Counted from the first letter of the stretch, positions 27,632-36,365 are shown. The stretch is DNA of 64,000 nt from Variovorax guangxiensis (GCF_003952165.1 NZ_RXFT01000001.1:930001-994000), one strand, 5' to 3'. Notes: generated by a model not told the origin, from the sequence alone. A program made the numbers and translations.

Positions 27632-28042
27632 ATGCGCCGGATTCCCTTCCTGTCCGAAGCCCGCCGCGCGGCCGCCCGGACCATGCCGGCCGTTGCGCTC
27701 GCGCTGGCGGCCGGTCCGGGGCTGTTCGGCGGCCCCGCCTGGGCCCAGTCCCGGGGCGAGCTGCTCTACAACACCAACTGCGTCGCCTGCCACAACGAGA
27801 AGATGCACTGGCGCGGCAGGAAGCTGGTCAACGACTGGGACAGCCTCGAAGAGCAGGTGCGGCGCTGGCAGCAGGCCTCCTCGCTGGGCTGGCGCGACCA
27901 GGACATCATGGAAGTCGCCCGCTACCTGAACGACCGCTTCTATGGCTTCACGCCGCCGAGCGCGACCAGCCTGCTCAAGCCCTCAGCTGCAGCACCATCC
28001 GGCGCAGGCCCGACGAGGGCGGCTCCGCCGGATCGGCCTTGA
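27632..28042 (+). CDS. Small c-type cytochrome
   Basis: The 136-residue protein has a signal peptide (about 1-38, AWA/QS) and one haem-attachment site CVACH (50-54). A helix with YLNDRFYGF near residue 100 ends the mature domain, which is only about 75 residues; a Pro/Ala-rich tail follows. It resembles the soluble mono-haem subunits annotated as cytochrome c class I. A strong AAAAGGAGAG site precedes the ATG. Its last 68 bases overlap the convergent acyl-CoA synthetase gene. Confidence 0.8.
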   Translation: MRRIPFLSEARRAAARTMPAVALALAAGPGLFGGPAWAQSRGELLYNTNCVACHNEKMHWRGRKLVNDWDSLEEQVRRWQQASSLGWRDQDIMEVARYLNDRFYGFTPPSATSLLKPSAAAPSGAGPTRAAPPDRP

Positions 28043-30638
28043 AGCCCATCGCGGCCGCGAGCTTCAGCATGCGGGCGTTCTCGCGCAGCACGACGCCCAC
28101 CAGCCGTGCCGTGCCGCGGCTGCGCGCGTGCTCGATCAGCCGGTCGAACAGGATCGCGCCCAGGCCCTGGCCCTTGAGCTCGGAGCGCACGACGATGGCG
28201 AACTCGGCCTCGACGTTGTCGGGGTCGCTCACCGTGCGGGCCACGCCCAGCGTGCGGGCATGGCCCTGCGCATCGATGTCCTCGGCGATGAAGGCCATCT
28301 CCCGGTCGTAGTCGATCTGGGTCAGCCGCGCGAGTTCGCTGCGGGCCATTTCCTTGCGCACCGAGAAGAACCGCATGCGCATGTCCTCCGCGTCCAGCGA
28401 CTCCAGGAAGCTCCGGTGCTGCGGCTCGTCCTCGGGCCTGATCGGCCTGACCACGATATCGCGCCCGTTCCATGTCTGCGTGCGCACCCACTGGTCGGGG
28501 TAGGGCAGTATCGCGAAGCGCCCGGTGCCGTGCGCCGGCATGCGCGACACCCGCATGCGCGCGTCGAGCGCCAGCGCCCCGTTCTCGTCGACCCACAGCG
28601 GGTTGATGTCCAGCTCCGCCAGCTGCGGCAGGTCGGCCAGCATCCGCGAGACCGCGACGAGCACGTCGTGCAGCGCATCGAGCCGGGCCGGCGGATGGTC
28701 GCGATAGCCCGCCAGCAGGCGCGACACGCGCGTGCGCGACACCAGTTCCGCGGCGAGCGCGCGGTTCAGCGGCGGCAGCGCGACGGCCGTGTCGCCTGCG
28801 ACCTCGACGGCCGTGCCGCCATGGCCGAACAGGATCACCGGGCCGAAGACCGGGTCGACGCTGGCGCCGACGATGATCTCCTGCGCATGCGGGCGATGCA
28901 CCGAGTGCTGCACGGTGAAGCCGTCGATCCGCGCCAGCGGCCTGGCGTTCCTCACCGCCTCGAGCATCTCGCCAGCCGCGACGCGCAGCGCGGCTTCGTC
29001 GCACAGGCCCAGCCGCACGCCGCCGACGTCCGACTTGTGCGTGATGTCGCGCGAGAGGATCTTCAGCGCCACCGGGTATCCCAGCCCCTTGGCAGCCTCG
29101 ACGGCCGCCCCGGCCGTCGGCGCGACGGCGACGGTGGGCACCGTCTCGATGCCGTAGGCCCGCAGGAGCGACTTGGCCTCCTGTTCGCCGAGCCATTCGC
29201 GCTGCTCGGCCAGCGCCGAGCCCAGCGTGGCGCGCACCGCGGCGGCGTCCGGCACGGCGCCGTTGCCGGCGCCCGGCGTCTCCATCAGGATCTCCTGGTT
29301 GCGCCTGTAGGTCTGCAGCATCGCGAAGGCGTGCACCGCCTCTTCGGGCGTGGCGTAGTCGGCCACGCCGGCATCCTCGAAGAGCCTGCGCGCCTGGGCC
29401 ACCGCATCGTCGCCGAGCCAGGCGCTCATCACGCGCGAGGCGTGGCCGCGCACCAGCGGCAGGCAGGCGCGCGCGATGTCCTCGCTGCGCACGATGGCTG
29501 TGGGCGCATGCATGAAGAGCACCGCGCCGGCCGACGCGTCGGCCAGCAGCGCGCCGAGCGTCTCGGCGTAGCGTTCGGCCGGAGCGTCGCCGATGATGTC
29601 GATGGGGTTGGCGCGCGACCAGTTCGCCGGAAGCAGCGCGTCGAGGCGGGCGAGCAGCGCGCAGCCGGGGTCGGCCAGCGCCACGCCCTCGCGCGCGGCC
29701 GCGTCGGCCGCCATCACGCCGGCGCCTCCGCCATTGGTCATGACCGTGAGCCTGCCGTCGCCGTTGCCCCGGAAGCGCGACAGGGTTTCCGCGGCGACGA
29801 AGAGCTCCTGCAGCGTGTCGACGCGCAGCATTCCGGCGCGCCGCAGCGCGGCGTCGTAGACCGCGTCGGAGCCCGCCAACGCCCCCGTGTGCGAGGCAGC
29901 GGCGGCAATTCCGTGGCCGGCACGTCCGGCCTTCAGCACGATCACCGGCTTGTTGCGGGCCGCCGCGCGCGCGGCCGACATGAACTTGCGCGGCGATTCG
30001 ATGGACTCCACGTACAGCAGGATCGATCGCGTGCGCGCATCGCTGGCGAGGTGGTCGAGCAGGTCGCCGAAGTCGACGTCGCAGTGCTCGCCCAGCGAGA
30101 CCAGGTGCGACAGGCCCACGCCGCGGCTGCGCGTCCAGTCGAGCACGGCCGTGACCAGTGCGCCCGACTGCGAGACGAAGGCCACGTCGCCCGCCAGCGC
30201 GTCGGTGTGAGCGAAGCTGGCGTTCAGGCCGATGTGGGGGCTCAGCAGACCCAGGCAGTTGGGGCCCAGCAGCCGCAGGGTGAAGGGGCGGGCCGCATCC
30301 AGCGCGGCCTGTTTCTGCCTCGGGTCCAGGCCGGCCGTGATGATCACCGCCGCGCGGGTGCCCAGCGCGCCCAGCTCGGCGACCAGCGGCGCCACGGTGG
30401 CCGGGGGCGTGCAGATCAGCGCCAGGTCGGGCGCGGCGGGCAGGTGCGCCGCGTCGGGGAAGACGGGCACGCCGTCCAGCGAGCCATGTTTCGGGTTCAC
30501 CCCGTGCACCGCGCCCTTGAAGCCGCCGGCGCGCAGGTTGCGCCACACCGTGGCGCCGACGCTGGCGGGCCGGTTGGAAGCGCCGAACACGGCGACGGAG
30601 GCCGGCGACAGCAGGCGGTCCAGGTGGCGGATGCTCAT
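27975..30638 (-). CDS. ADP-forming acyl-CoA synthetase fused to GNAT acetyltransferase (Pat-like)
   Basis: The 887-residue protein joins a CoA-binding Rossmann domain (about 5-130), a succinyl-CoA-ligase-like domain with phosphohistidine candidate His250 in SHTGALAGS, an ATP-grasp domain (about 480-690) and a C-terminal GNAT domain (about 720-887). Fusions of this form include the Pat/PatZ lysine acetyltransferases that inactivate Acs. In those the ligase half is often catalytically dead, but here the key His is kept, so acetyl-CoA/ATP interconversion is possible. ATG 30638 is chosen because the box at 30701 predicts a start near 30666; an ATG at 30674 would precede it. Confidence 0.88.
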   Translation of the reverse strand: MSIRHLDRLLSPASVAVFGASNRPASVGATVWRNLRAGGFKGAVHGVNPKHGSLDGVPVFPDAAHLPAAPDLALICTPPATVAPLVAELGALGTRAAVIITAGLDPRQKQAALDAARPFTLRLLGPNCLGLLSPHIGLNASFAHTDALAGDVAFVSQSGALVTAVLDWTRSRGVGLSHLVSLGEHCDVDFGDLLDHLASDARTRSILLYVESIESPRKFMSAARAAARNKPVIVLKAGRAGHGIAAAASHTGALAGSDAVYDAALRRAGMLRVDTLQELFVAAETLSRFRGNGDGRLTVMTNGGGAGVMAADAAAREGVALADPGCALLARLDALLPANWSRANPIDIIGDAPAERYAETLGALLADASAGAVLFMHAPTAIVRSEDIARACLPLVRGHASRVMSAWLGDDAVAQARRLFEDAGVADYATPEEAVHAFAMLQTYRRNQEILMETPGAGNGAVPDAAAVRATLGSALAEQREWLGEQEAKSLLRAYGIETVPTVAVAPTAGAAVEAAKGLGYPVALKILSRDITHKSDVGGVRLGLCDEAALRVAAGEMLEAVRNARPLARIDGFTVQHSVHRPHAQEIIVGASVDPVFGPVILFGHGGTAVEVAGDTAVALPPLNRALAAELVSRTRVSRLLAGYRDHPPARLDALHDVLVAVSRMLADLPQLAELDINPLWVDENGALALDARMRVSRMPAHGTGRFAILPYPDQWVRTQTWNGRDIVVRPIRPEDEPQHRSFLESLDAEDMRMRFFSVRKEMARSELARLTQIDYDREMAFIAEDIDAQGHARTLGVARTVSDPDNVEAEFAIVVRSELKGQGLGAILFDRLIEHARSRGTARLVGVVLRENARMLKLAAAMGFKADPAEPPSSGLRRMVLQLRA

Positions 30639-30700
30639 TGCGTTGAAGGCGGCATGAGTGGCGGGGCACGCCATCGTGCAAGGTGCAACGGCCCGCCGGC

Positions 30701-30714
30701 TTGATGCACGTCAA
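30701..30714. promoter_or_regulatory. FNR/FixK-type box TTGAT-GCAC-GTCAA
   Basis: TTGATGCACGTCAA sits between divergent acyl-CoA synthetase/GNAT (predicted 28-base leader) and the PaaK-like ligase (predicted 44-base leader). Confidence 0.65.
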
Positions 30715-30792
30715 CCCGTCGCGCCGGCAAGGGCGCAAGCTCCGTGGCCGAGGAATTCGCCATGGATACCCGTTCGCCCGGAGCCGTGCCCG

Positions 30793-32202
30793 ATGCCGCC
30801 GATATTTGATCCGTGGCAGGCGTACGTGATCGCGGCCGAGGTCTCGATGGCCACGAACGCGGGCGCGGGAGCGCTCGCCGCGCTGCGCTCGCAGAGGCTG
30901 GCGGAACTGGTCGCCGCCGCGGCGGCCCATTCGCCGCGGTACCGGCGCCTGCTGGCCGGCTGCGATCCGGCCACGGTGCGGCTGGAAGAGTTGCCGGTGT
31001 CCCGCAAGGCGGAACTGATGCACGAGTTCGCCGACTGGGTCTGCGACCCGGTGCTCTCGCTGCCGGCACTGCGCCGCTTCGTCGCCGAGCCGGCGAACAT
31101 CGCGGCCGACTGCCTCGGGCCCTACACGGCATGGGAAAGCTCGGGCAGCACGGGCGAGCCCGCGATCTTCGTGCAGGACGCGCGCGCGATGGCCGTGTAC
31201 GACGCGCTGGAGGCGCTGCGCCGGCCGCTGCTACGGCCCCTCGACCGGCTGTTCGACCCATGGAGCCTGACCGAGCGCATCGCCTTCGTGGGCGCGACCG
31301 GCGGGCATTTCGCGAGCACCGTATCGGTCGAGCGGCTGCGCCGCCTGCAGCCCGGCCTTGCGCCGCGCCTGCGCGGCATGTCCTTCCTGCAGCCGCTGGA
31401 AAGGCTGTGCGCCGAGATCGATGCGTTCGGCCCCACGGTGGTGGCCACCTATCCCAGCGCCGCCATCGTGCTCGCGCAGGAGCGGGAGGCCGGCCGGCTG
31501 AAGGCCTCGCCGCGCGAGATCTGGACCGGCGGCGAAACGCTTTCCGAGGCAGGCCGCGTCTTCCTGAGGGAGGCGTTCGCCTGCCCGGTGGCCAACAGCT
31601 ACGGCGCGTCGGAGTTCCTGTCGCTGGCCTTCGAATGCTCGCGGGGCGTGCTGCACCTGAACAGCGACTGGGCCATCCTGGAGCCGGTCGACGCGCACGG
31701 CCGGGCGGTGCCGTCCGGCCACGCAGGAAGCACGACCCTGCTGACCAACCTGGCCAACCACCTGCAGCCGCTGATCCGCTACGACCTTGGCGACCGGGTC
31801 AGGCTGCTGGCCGAGCCCTGCGGATGCGGATCGCACCTGCCGGCCATCGAGGTGCACGGCCGCGACGACGACACGCTGTGCCTGCCCGGCGGCGCCGGCA
31901 TGCCGGCGGTGCAGGTGGTGCCGCTGGCGGTGAGCACGGTGCTCGAGGAGGAGGCCGGCCTGTTCGACTTCCAGCTGGTGCAGCAGGGGCCGCGCGACCT
32001 GCTGCTGAAAACCCGTGCAGTGGGAGAGAAGGCGCAGCGGACCCTGCACAAGGCCCGCGAGGCTCTCGCGGCGTTCCTCGAAGCACAGGGAGCGAGGGGC
32101 GTGCGCATCCAGTGCCGCGCGGGCGAGAGCACGAAGTGCGGGCGCAGCGGCAAGTTCCGGCGGGTGGTCTCGCAGGCCGCAAAACCGGGCGGCGGGTGTT
32201 GA
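30793..32202 (+). CDS. Phenylacetate-CoA ligase-like adenylating enzyme (PaaK family)
   Basis: The 469-residue protein has the AMP-binding P-loop SSGSTGEPAI, TYPSAAIV, EIWTGGETLSEAGR, the NSYGASEFL motif and YDLGDRV. It would activate a carboxylic acid to its CoA thioester or adenylate. No phenylacetate degradation genes are nearby and the substrate is unknown. A CGCGGDDD-type ending is absent; CGCGSHLP and a Cys-rich tail are present. ATG 30793 is preceded by GGAG and suits the box at 30701; an upstream reading to 30658 would extend across the predicted promoter. Confidence 0.8.
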   Translation: MPPIFDPWQAYVIAAEVSMATNAGAGALAALRSQRLAELVAAAAAHSPRYRRLLAGCDPATVRLEELPVSRKAELMHEFADWVCDPVLSLPALRRFVAEPANIAADCLGPYTAWESSGSTGEPAIFVQDARAMAVYDALEALRRPLLRPLDRLFDPWSLTERIAFVGATGGHFASTVSVERLRRLQPGLAPRLRGMSFLQPLERLCAEIDAFGPTVVATYPSAAIVLAQEREAGRLKASPREIWTGGETLSEAGRVFLREAFACPVANSYGASEFLSLAFECSRGVLHLNSDWAILEPVDAHGRAVPSGHAGSTTLLTNLANHLQPLIRYDLGDRVRLLAEPCGCGSHLPAIEVHGRDDDTLCLPGGAGMPAVQVVPLAVSTVLEEEAGLFDFQLVQQGPRDLLLKTRAVGEKAQRTLHKAREALAAFLEAQGARGVRIQCRAGESTKCGRSGKFRRVVSQAAKPGGGC

Positions 32203-32212
32203 CCTGCATCAA
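32199..32212 (+). promoter_or_regulatory. FNR/FixK-type box TTGAC-CTGC-ATCAA
   Basis: TTGACCTGCATCAA overlaps the stop of the PaaK-like gene. The predicted start is near 32247, 18 bases before the desaturase ATG. Confidence 0.6.
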
Positions 32213-32264
32213 GGTCCGCGCCGCGGCGGTCCGCAGAATCGCCGGCACTGTTCAAGAGGTATGA

Positions 32265-33449
32265 ATGCAATCCCTGCTTTACTCCGGCGTCCTGGATCTT
32301 CCGTGGTGGGGCGTGCTGCTGGCCGCGCTCGCGCTCACGCACGTCACCATCGCGTCCGTCACCATCTTCCTGCACCGCCACCAGGCGCACCGCGCGCTCG
32401 AGTTGCACCCCGCGGCGAGCCACTTCTTCCGCTTCTGGCTCTGGCTGACCACCGGCATGGTGACCCGCGAGTGGGCCGCGGTGCACCGCAAGCATCACGC
32501 GAAGTGCGAGACCCCCGAAGACCCGCACAGCCCGCAGGTGCACGGGCTCAACCGCGTGCTGTGGGGAGGGGTGTTCTATTACATGCGCGAGGCGCGGCAC
32601 ACCGAGACCCTGGAACGCTACGGCCACGGCACGCCCGACGACTGGCTGGAGCGGCATCTCTACTCGAAGCACAAGATCCTGGGCATCGTGCTCATGGGCC
32701 TCGTGGACATGGCGCTCTTCGGCGCCGTGCCGGGCGCGCTGGTGCTGCTCGTGCAGATCGCGTGGATTCCGTTCTGGGCGGCCGGCGTGGTCAACGGCAT
32801 CGGCCACTACTGGGGCTACCGCAACTGGCCGGCCCGCGACGCCAGCACGAACATCTTTCCGGTCGGCATCCTGATCGGCGGGGAGGAACTGCACAACAAC
32901 CACCATGCCTTTCCGGCCTCGGCGAAGCTGTCGAGCAAGTGGTTCGAGTTCGACATCGGCTGGCTTTACATCCGCACGCTGCAGGCGCTGGGCCTGGCCC
33001 GCGTGAAGCATGTGGCGCCCACACCGCGGCTGGTCGCGCCCAAGGCGAACGTCGACCTGGCCACGGTGCAGGCGATCATCCGCTGCCACTACGACGTGCT
33101 GTCGAACTACACGCGCTCGCTGAAGAAAGCCTGCGTGGCCGAACTCGGCCGACTGCGCGGCATTTCGCCGGAGGCCGCGCGCGCGCTGAAGGCCGTCAAG
33201 CCCTGGCTCGGCAAGGACCAGGGCCTGCTCGGGCCTTCGCGGCAGCGGCAGGTGATGCAGGCGTTGAAGGCCTCGCAGCCGCTGGCTACGATGTATTCGA
33301 TGCGCGGCGAGCTGACCGCACTGTGGAGCCGTTCCACCGCCACGGGCGAGCAACTCGCCAGGCAGTTGCAGGACTGGTGCCAGCGCGCCGAGGCGAGCGG
33401 CATCGCGCCACTGGCGGATTTTTCGCGCCGGCTGCGTTCATACGCCTGA
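32265..33449 (+). CDS. Membrane fatty-acid desaturase (delta-9, DesA type)
   Basis: The 394-residue protein has the three histidine boxes HRHQAHR (37-43), HRKHHA (74-79) and ELHNNHHAFP (about 208), and four membrane helices. It introduces a double bond using O2 and an electron donor. A C-terminal extension (about 270-394), with LATMYSMRGELTALWSR and LQDWCQRAEASGI, is not part of the desaturase core. It is seen in Pseudomonas DesA-type proteins and in my reading looks like the C-terminus of ISL3-type transposases. An O2-requiring enzyme behind an FNR-like box suits microaerobic rather than strictly anoxic use. Confidence 0.9.
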   Translation: MQSLLYSGVLDLPWWGVLLAALALTHVTIASVTIFLHRHQAHRALELHPAASHFFRFWLWLTTGMVTREWAAVHRKHHAKCETPEDPHSPQVHGLNRVLWGGVFYYMREARHTETLERYGHGTPDDWLERHLYSKHKILGIVLMGLVDMALFGAVPGALVLLVQIAWIPFWAAGVVNGIGHYWGYRNWPARDASTNIFPVGILIGGEELHNNHHAFPASAKLSSKWFEFDIGWLYIRTLQALGLARVKHVAPTPRLVAPKANVDLATVQAIIRCHYDVLSNYTRSLKKACVAELGRLRGISPEAARALKAVKPWLGKDQGLLGPSRQRQVMQALKASQPLATMYSMRGELTALWSRSTATGEQLARQLQDWCQRAEASGIAPLADFSRRLRSYA

Positions 33450-33484
33450 ACGCACTCGAAAGCACCGACGCCGAGGAGTTGCGG

Positions 33485-33874
33485 ATGAAGCCCGTTGCGG
33501 CAGTTTCGGTTTCCATCGTGGCCGCCGTCCTCGTGGCAGCCTGCGGCGGCCTTCCGCCGGGCGCGCCGGGCGGCGCCATGCTCACCGGCTCGCTCGCGGC
33601 TTCCGCGCCCGGCAGCGTGGCGGCAAGGTCGATGGACGACGGCGACCGCCGCCGTGCGGCGAGCGCGCTCGAGACCCTTTCGAACGGCGAGTCTTCGGCC
33701 TGGCGCAATCGCGATACCGGCGACAGCTTCGTCTTCACGCCCACGCGCAGTTTCGACCGCGGCGGCGTCCGCTGCCGCGAATTCCGGCTCGAAGTGACGG
33801 TGGGCGGCCGCCCCGACGGCATCGGCGGCAGCGCATGCCGCCAGAGCGACGGCTCCTGGCGCATTCCCGCCTGA
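33485..33874 (+). CDS. Small putative lipoprotein (RT0821/Lpp0805-like surface protein)
   Basis: The 129-residue protein has a type II signal with lipobox VAAC (Cys20) followed by a Gly/Ala-rich spacer. The C-terminal half (about 55-129) shows ALETLSNGESSAWRNRDTGDSF, CREFRLEV and SACRQSDGSWRI, the layout of small outer-membrane surface antigens of the RT0821/Lpp0805 group. Function unknown. It follows the desaturase by 35 bases and probably shares its transcript. Confidence 0.7.
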   Translation: MKPVAAVSVSIVAAVLVAACGGLPPGAPGGAMLTGSLAASAPGSVAARSMDDGDRRRAASALETLSNGESSAWRNRDTGDSFVFTPTRSFDRGGVRCREFRLEVTVGGRPDGIGGSACRQSDGSWRIPA

Positions 33875-33896
33875 GGCGCGCAGGCAGGGCTGCGCG

Positions 33897-34871
33897 ATGG
33901 CAACGAGGTTCGATGTCTGCAACGGCGACGCCGACGGTCTTTGCGCGGCCGTGCAGTGGCGGCTGCACAGGCCCGGCGCGGTCCGGCTGGTGACGGGCCT
34001 CAAGCGCGACATCGCGCTGCTGCAGGGCGTCCCGGCAGGGACCGGCGACGAAGTCAATGTGTTCGACATCTCGATGCTGCGCAACCGTGCCGGTCTCCTG
34101 CGCCTGCTCGACGAGGGCGCGCACGTGCGCTACTTCGACCACCATGCCGCGGGCGAGGTGCCGCAGCACCCGCATCTCGAGGCGCACATCGACGAGGCGA
34201 GCGCGGTCTGCACCAGCCTGCTCGTCGATCGCCACCTGGGCGGTGCCTTCCGCGCCTGGGCGCTGGTCGGGATCCATGGCGACAACATGGCCGCCGTGGC
34301 CGACAGGCTGGCGCTCGGCGGCGGCTTCGAGCCCGGCGATTGCGCGGGGCTGCGGCGGCTGGGCATGCTGATCAACTACAACGCCTACGGCGAGCATGAG
34401 CAGGACGTGTGCATCGCCCCGCGCCTGCTGTACGCGTTGATGGTGCGCTACCGCGACCCGCGCGACATGCTGGCGCACGAGAGCATCGTCGACGAAATCG
34501 ATGCGCTGCGCCACGCCGACCTCCGCCAGGCCGTGGGCACCGCGCCGATCTGGCAGGGCGCCGGCGGCAGCGTGCGCGTGCTGCCGGATGCCCCGTGGAG
34601 CCGCCGCGTGCAGGGCTGCCTGGCCAACGAGCTGGCCAGCAGCGAGCCGGAGCTCGCACATGCGGTGCTCGCGGCGCGCGGCGAAGACTATGTCGTCAGC
34701 GTCCGCGCTCCGCAGGCACGCCCGGACGGCGCCCACGCGCTGTGCAGCCGGTTCGGCGGCGCCGGCCGTGCGCGCGCTGCCGGCATCGACAGGCTGCCGC
34801 GCGACGAGCTGCAGCGCTTCGTCGAGGCGTTCGCCGCGACGGCGTGGGGCAGCCGGATCGCAACGCCATGA
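33897..34871 (+). CDS. DHH-superfamily phosphoesterase
   Basis: The 324-residue protein has the DHH family metal motifs: NGDADGL (9-15), VFDISM (55-60) and FDHH (80-83), plus a later GIHGDN. A GG-rich C-terminal part (CSRFGGAGRARAAGI) is like the DHHA1 substrate domain. Such enzymes hydrolyse phosphodiesters or short oligonucleotides, or act as exopolyphosphatase-like proteins; the substrate cannot be told. Its stop overlaps the next ATG (ATGA), so the two are coupled. Confidence 0.8.
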   Translation: MATRFDVCNGDADGLCAAVQWRLHRPGAVRLVTGLKRDIALLQGVPAGTGDEVNVFDISMLRNRAGLLRLLDEGAHVRYFDHHAAGEVPQHPHLEAHIDEASAVCTSLLVDRHLGGAFRAWALVGIHGDNMAAVADRLALGGGFEPGDCAGLRRLGMLINYNAYGEHEQDVCIAPRLLYALMVRYRDPRDMLAHESIVDEIDALRHADLRQAVGTAPIWQGAGGSVRVLPDAPWSRRVQGCLANELASSEPELAHAVLAARGEDYVVSVRAPQARPDGAHALCSRFGGAGRARAAGIDRLPRDELQRFVEAFAATAWGSRIATP

Positions 34872-35200
34872 TCGAGCTGCCGCCGCTGGACAGCATCCGG
34901 GCCGTGCGCATCGCGCGGGACGGCGGCCTTGCCTGGACGCCCGGGCTTTCGCGGCCCCGCAGCTTCAGCCTCGACGGCTGCGACGCGGTCGCGAGACAAC
35001 GCATCGGGCAGGCGCTGCGCGATGCCGCATCGTGCGGCTCGGAAGGCGGCGCGGGCGCGCAGGGTGGAGACCGGCGCTCCTACCGTGTAGAAATCCTGGT
35101 GGACGACTGCGGCATCGCGGCGCGTCCGGCGATCAGCTTCGAGGTGCCGGAAGAGCAGGCGCCCGAATCCCTGGCCTGGATGTGGAAGGAAGCCGGATGA
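34868..35200 (+). CDS. Small unknown protein coupled to the DHH phosphoesterase
   Basis: The 110-residue protein begins with a VRIARDGGLAWTPGL segment and has a beta-rich stretch SYRVEILVDDCGIAARPAISFEV. The plan (GG turn, central helix, two strands, C-terminal helix) vaguely resembles emfourin-type protealysin inhibitors, but I would not assign that. It is translationally coupled to the upstream DHH gene. Possibly a partner subunit; unproven. Confidence 0.6.
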   Translation: MIELPPLDSIRAVRIARDGGLAWTPGLSRPRSFSLDGCDAVARQRIGQALRDAASCGSEGGAGAQGGDRRSYRVEILVDDCGIAARPAISFEVPEEQAPESLAWMWKEAG

Positions 35201-35216
35201 GCAGCTCCGGCGGGTG

Positions 35217-35252
35217 AGGGCAGGTGGGGGCAGGTGGGGGCACGTGGGGCGG
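35217..35252. repeat. G-rich tandem repeat (GGGGGCAGGT-like, about 3 copies)
   Basis: Three degenerate 10-base copies of CAGGTGGGGG (the last CACGTGGGGC) lie in the 56-base gap between convergent genes. Runs of three to five G on the + strand could form a G-quadruplex. Function unknown. Confidence 0.6.
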
Positions 35253-35256
35253 CTCT

Positions 35257-36096
35257 TCAGTGCGCCATCCAGACCGGAACGGCGGCCCATTCCAGCACCG
35301 TGCGCGTGGCGCCCCCGAGCACGAGTTCGCGCGCAGGGCTGTGGCCATAGGCGCCCATGACGATCAGGCCGGCGCCGGTCTCTTGTGCCAGCGACAGCAA
35401 CGCCTCGCCGGCGTGCCTGTCTTCGGCGGGCGCCTTGTGCTCCCGCGTCTGCCTGACGCCGTGCAGGCGAAGGTAGTCGCGCAGCCTCGACATCGTCGTG
35501 CCGTGGGCGGGATCCGCGGCGCTCATCGCGGCCACCAGGTGGACCTCCTGCGCCGAGCGCAGCAGGGGCAGGGCGGTCTCCAGCGCGCGGGCCGACTCGC
35601 GCGCGCCGCGCCACGCGACCAGCACCTTTGCGGGGTTCGGCGACACCCTGCCCGCGAACGGCACGACCAGCGCCGGCTTGCCGCTGGCGAGCACCACCGC
35701 CTCGACGAAATCGGCCGGCACGTCGAAGCCGGCCTTGTCGCGCGGATCGCGCTGCCCGAGCACCATGAGATCGCTGGTCAGCGCATGCTGCACGAAGCTC
35801 TCGACGACGGGCTCGCCGCGCAGCTCGCGCCAGTCGCTGCGGCTGGCGTGGTCCTGCAGCAGGCGCTCGAACACCGCTGCGGCGTGGGCGCGGTGGTCGG
35901 GGTCTATGTCTCCGGCCATCGGCATGGGAGGCAGGCCGCCGATCATCGGCAGCACCGCCAGCACGGACGGCGACACCGCGAAGAGCGCGGTCAAGGCCGA
36001 CTCGTGCAGGGCCGCGAGGCGGTGCGCCAGACGCAGGCGCACCTCGGCGCGGTCCGTGCCGTCGAGATGGACGAGGATCGAACGAAGCGTGCTCAT
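35257..36096 (-). CDS. Tandem universal stress protein
   Basis: The 279-residue protein has two USP domains (about 1-145 and 150-279). The second starts KVLVAWRGARESARALETALPLL and ends LIVMGAYGHSPARELVLGGATRTVL, keeping the nucleotide loop (each shown in part). The N-terminus STLRSILVHLDGTDRAEVRLRL is very like that of the copy at 44978. It follows the small gene at 36099 by 2 bases, so both come from the box at 36445. Confidence 0.87.
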   Translation of the reverse strand: MSTLRSILVHLDGTDRAEVRLRLAHRLAALHESALTALFAVSPSVLAVLPMIGGLPPMPMAGDIDPDHRAHAAAVFERLLQDHASRSDWRELRGEPVVESFVQHALTSDLMVLGQRDPRDKAGFDVPADFVEAVVLASGKPALVVPFAGRVSPNPAKVLVAWRGARESARALETALPLLRSAQEVHLVAAMSAADPAHGTTMSRLRDYLRLHGVRQTREHKAPAEDRHAGEALLSLAQETGAGLIVMGAYGHSPARELVLGGATRTVLEWAAVPVWMAH

Positions 36097-36098
36097 GG

Positions 36099-36365
36099 TC
36101 AGATTGCGCGCGCGGCGGATGAGTGGTCGGCGGCCGCCATGGACGGCATGACCGGCATGAGGTCGGTGCCGTCGGTGTCGAACCAGCGGCAGATCGAATC
36201 GGCGCCGAACCTCAAGGGCGCCCGCTCGTGCAGGAAGCCCCGTGCGAGCTCGCCGCCCGCATCCACGGGAATGCCCGCGGCCTGGAGCAAGGCGATGCGC
36301 CCCTGCTCCCTGGTCCCGAAGGGAATCCGGACCGTGATGTCGGCGAGCCGGTAGTGACGTGGCAT
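36099..36365 (-). CDS. Small protein of unknown function
   Basis: The 88-residue protein starts MPRHYRLADITVRIPFGTRE and contains the segment GFLHERAPLRFGADSICRWF. I recognise no family. There is no signal peptide or membrane helix. It is 2 bases from the downstream tandem USP and has the box at 36445 predicted to give a 45-base leader, so it is probably expressed with that USP. Confidence 0.6.
   Translation of the reverse strand: MPRHYRLADITVRIPFGTREQGRIALLQAAGIPVDAGGELARGFLHERAPLRFGADSICRWFDTDGTDLMPVMPSMAAADHSSAARAI

Noticed and set aside
27940..31023. 1027-codon minus frame and 920-codon plus frame over the acyl-CoA synthetase/GNAT gene
   Set aside because: High-GC shadow frames; only the 27975-30638 frame shows domain motifs in order.
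30793..32202. Phenylacetate catabolism gene paaK
   Set aside because: No other paa genes are nearby and the C-terminus differs; only family-level assignment is justified.
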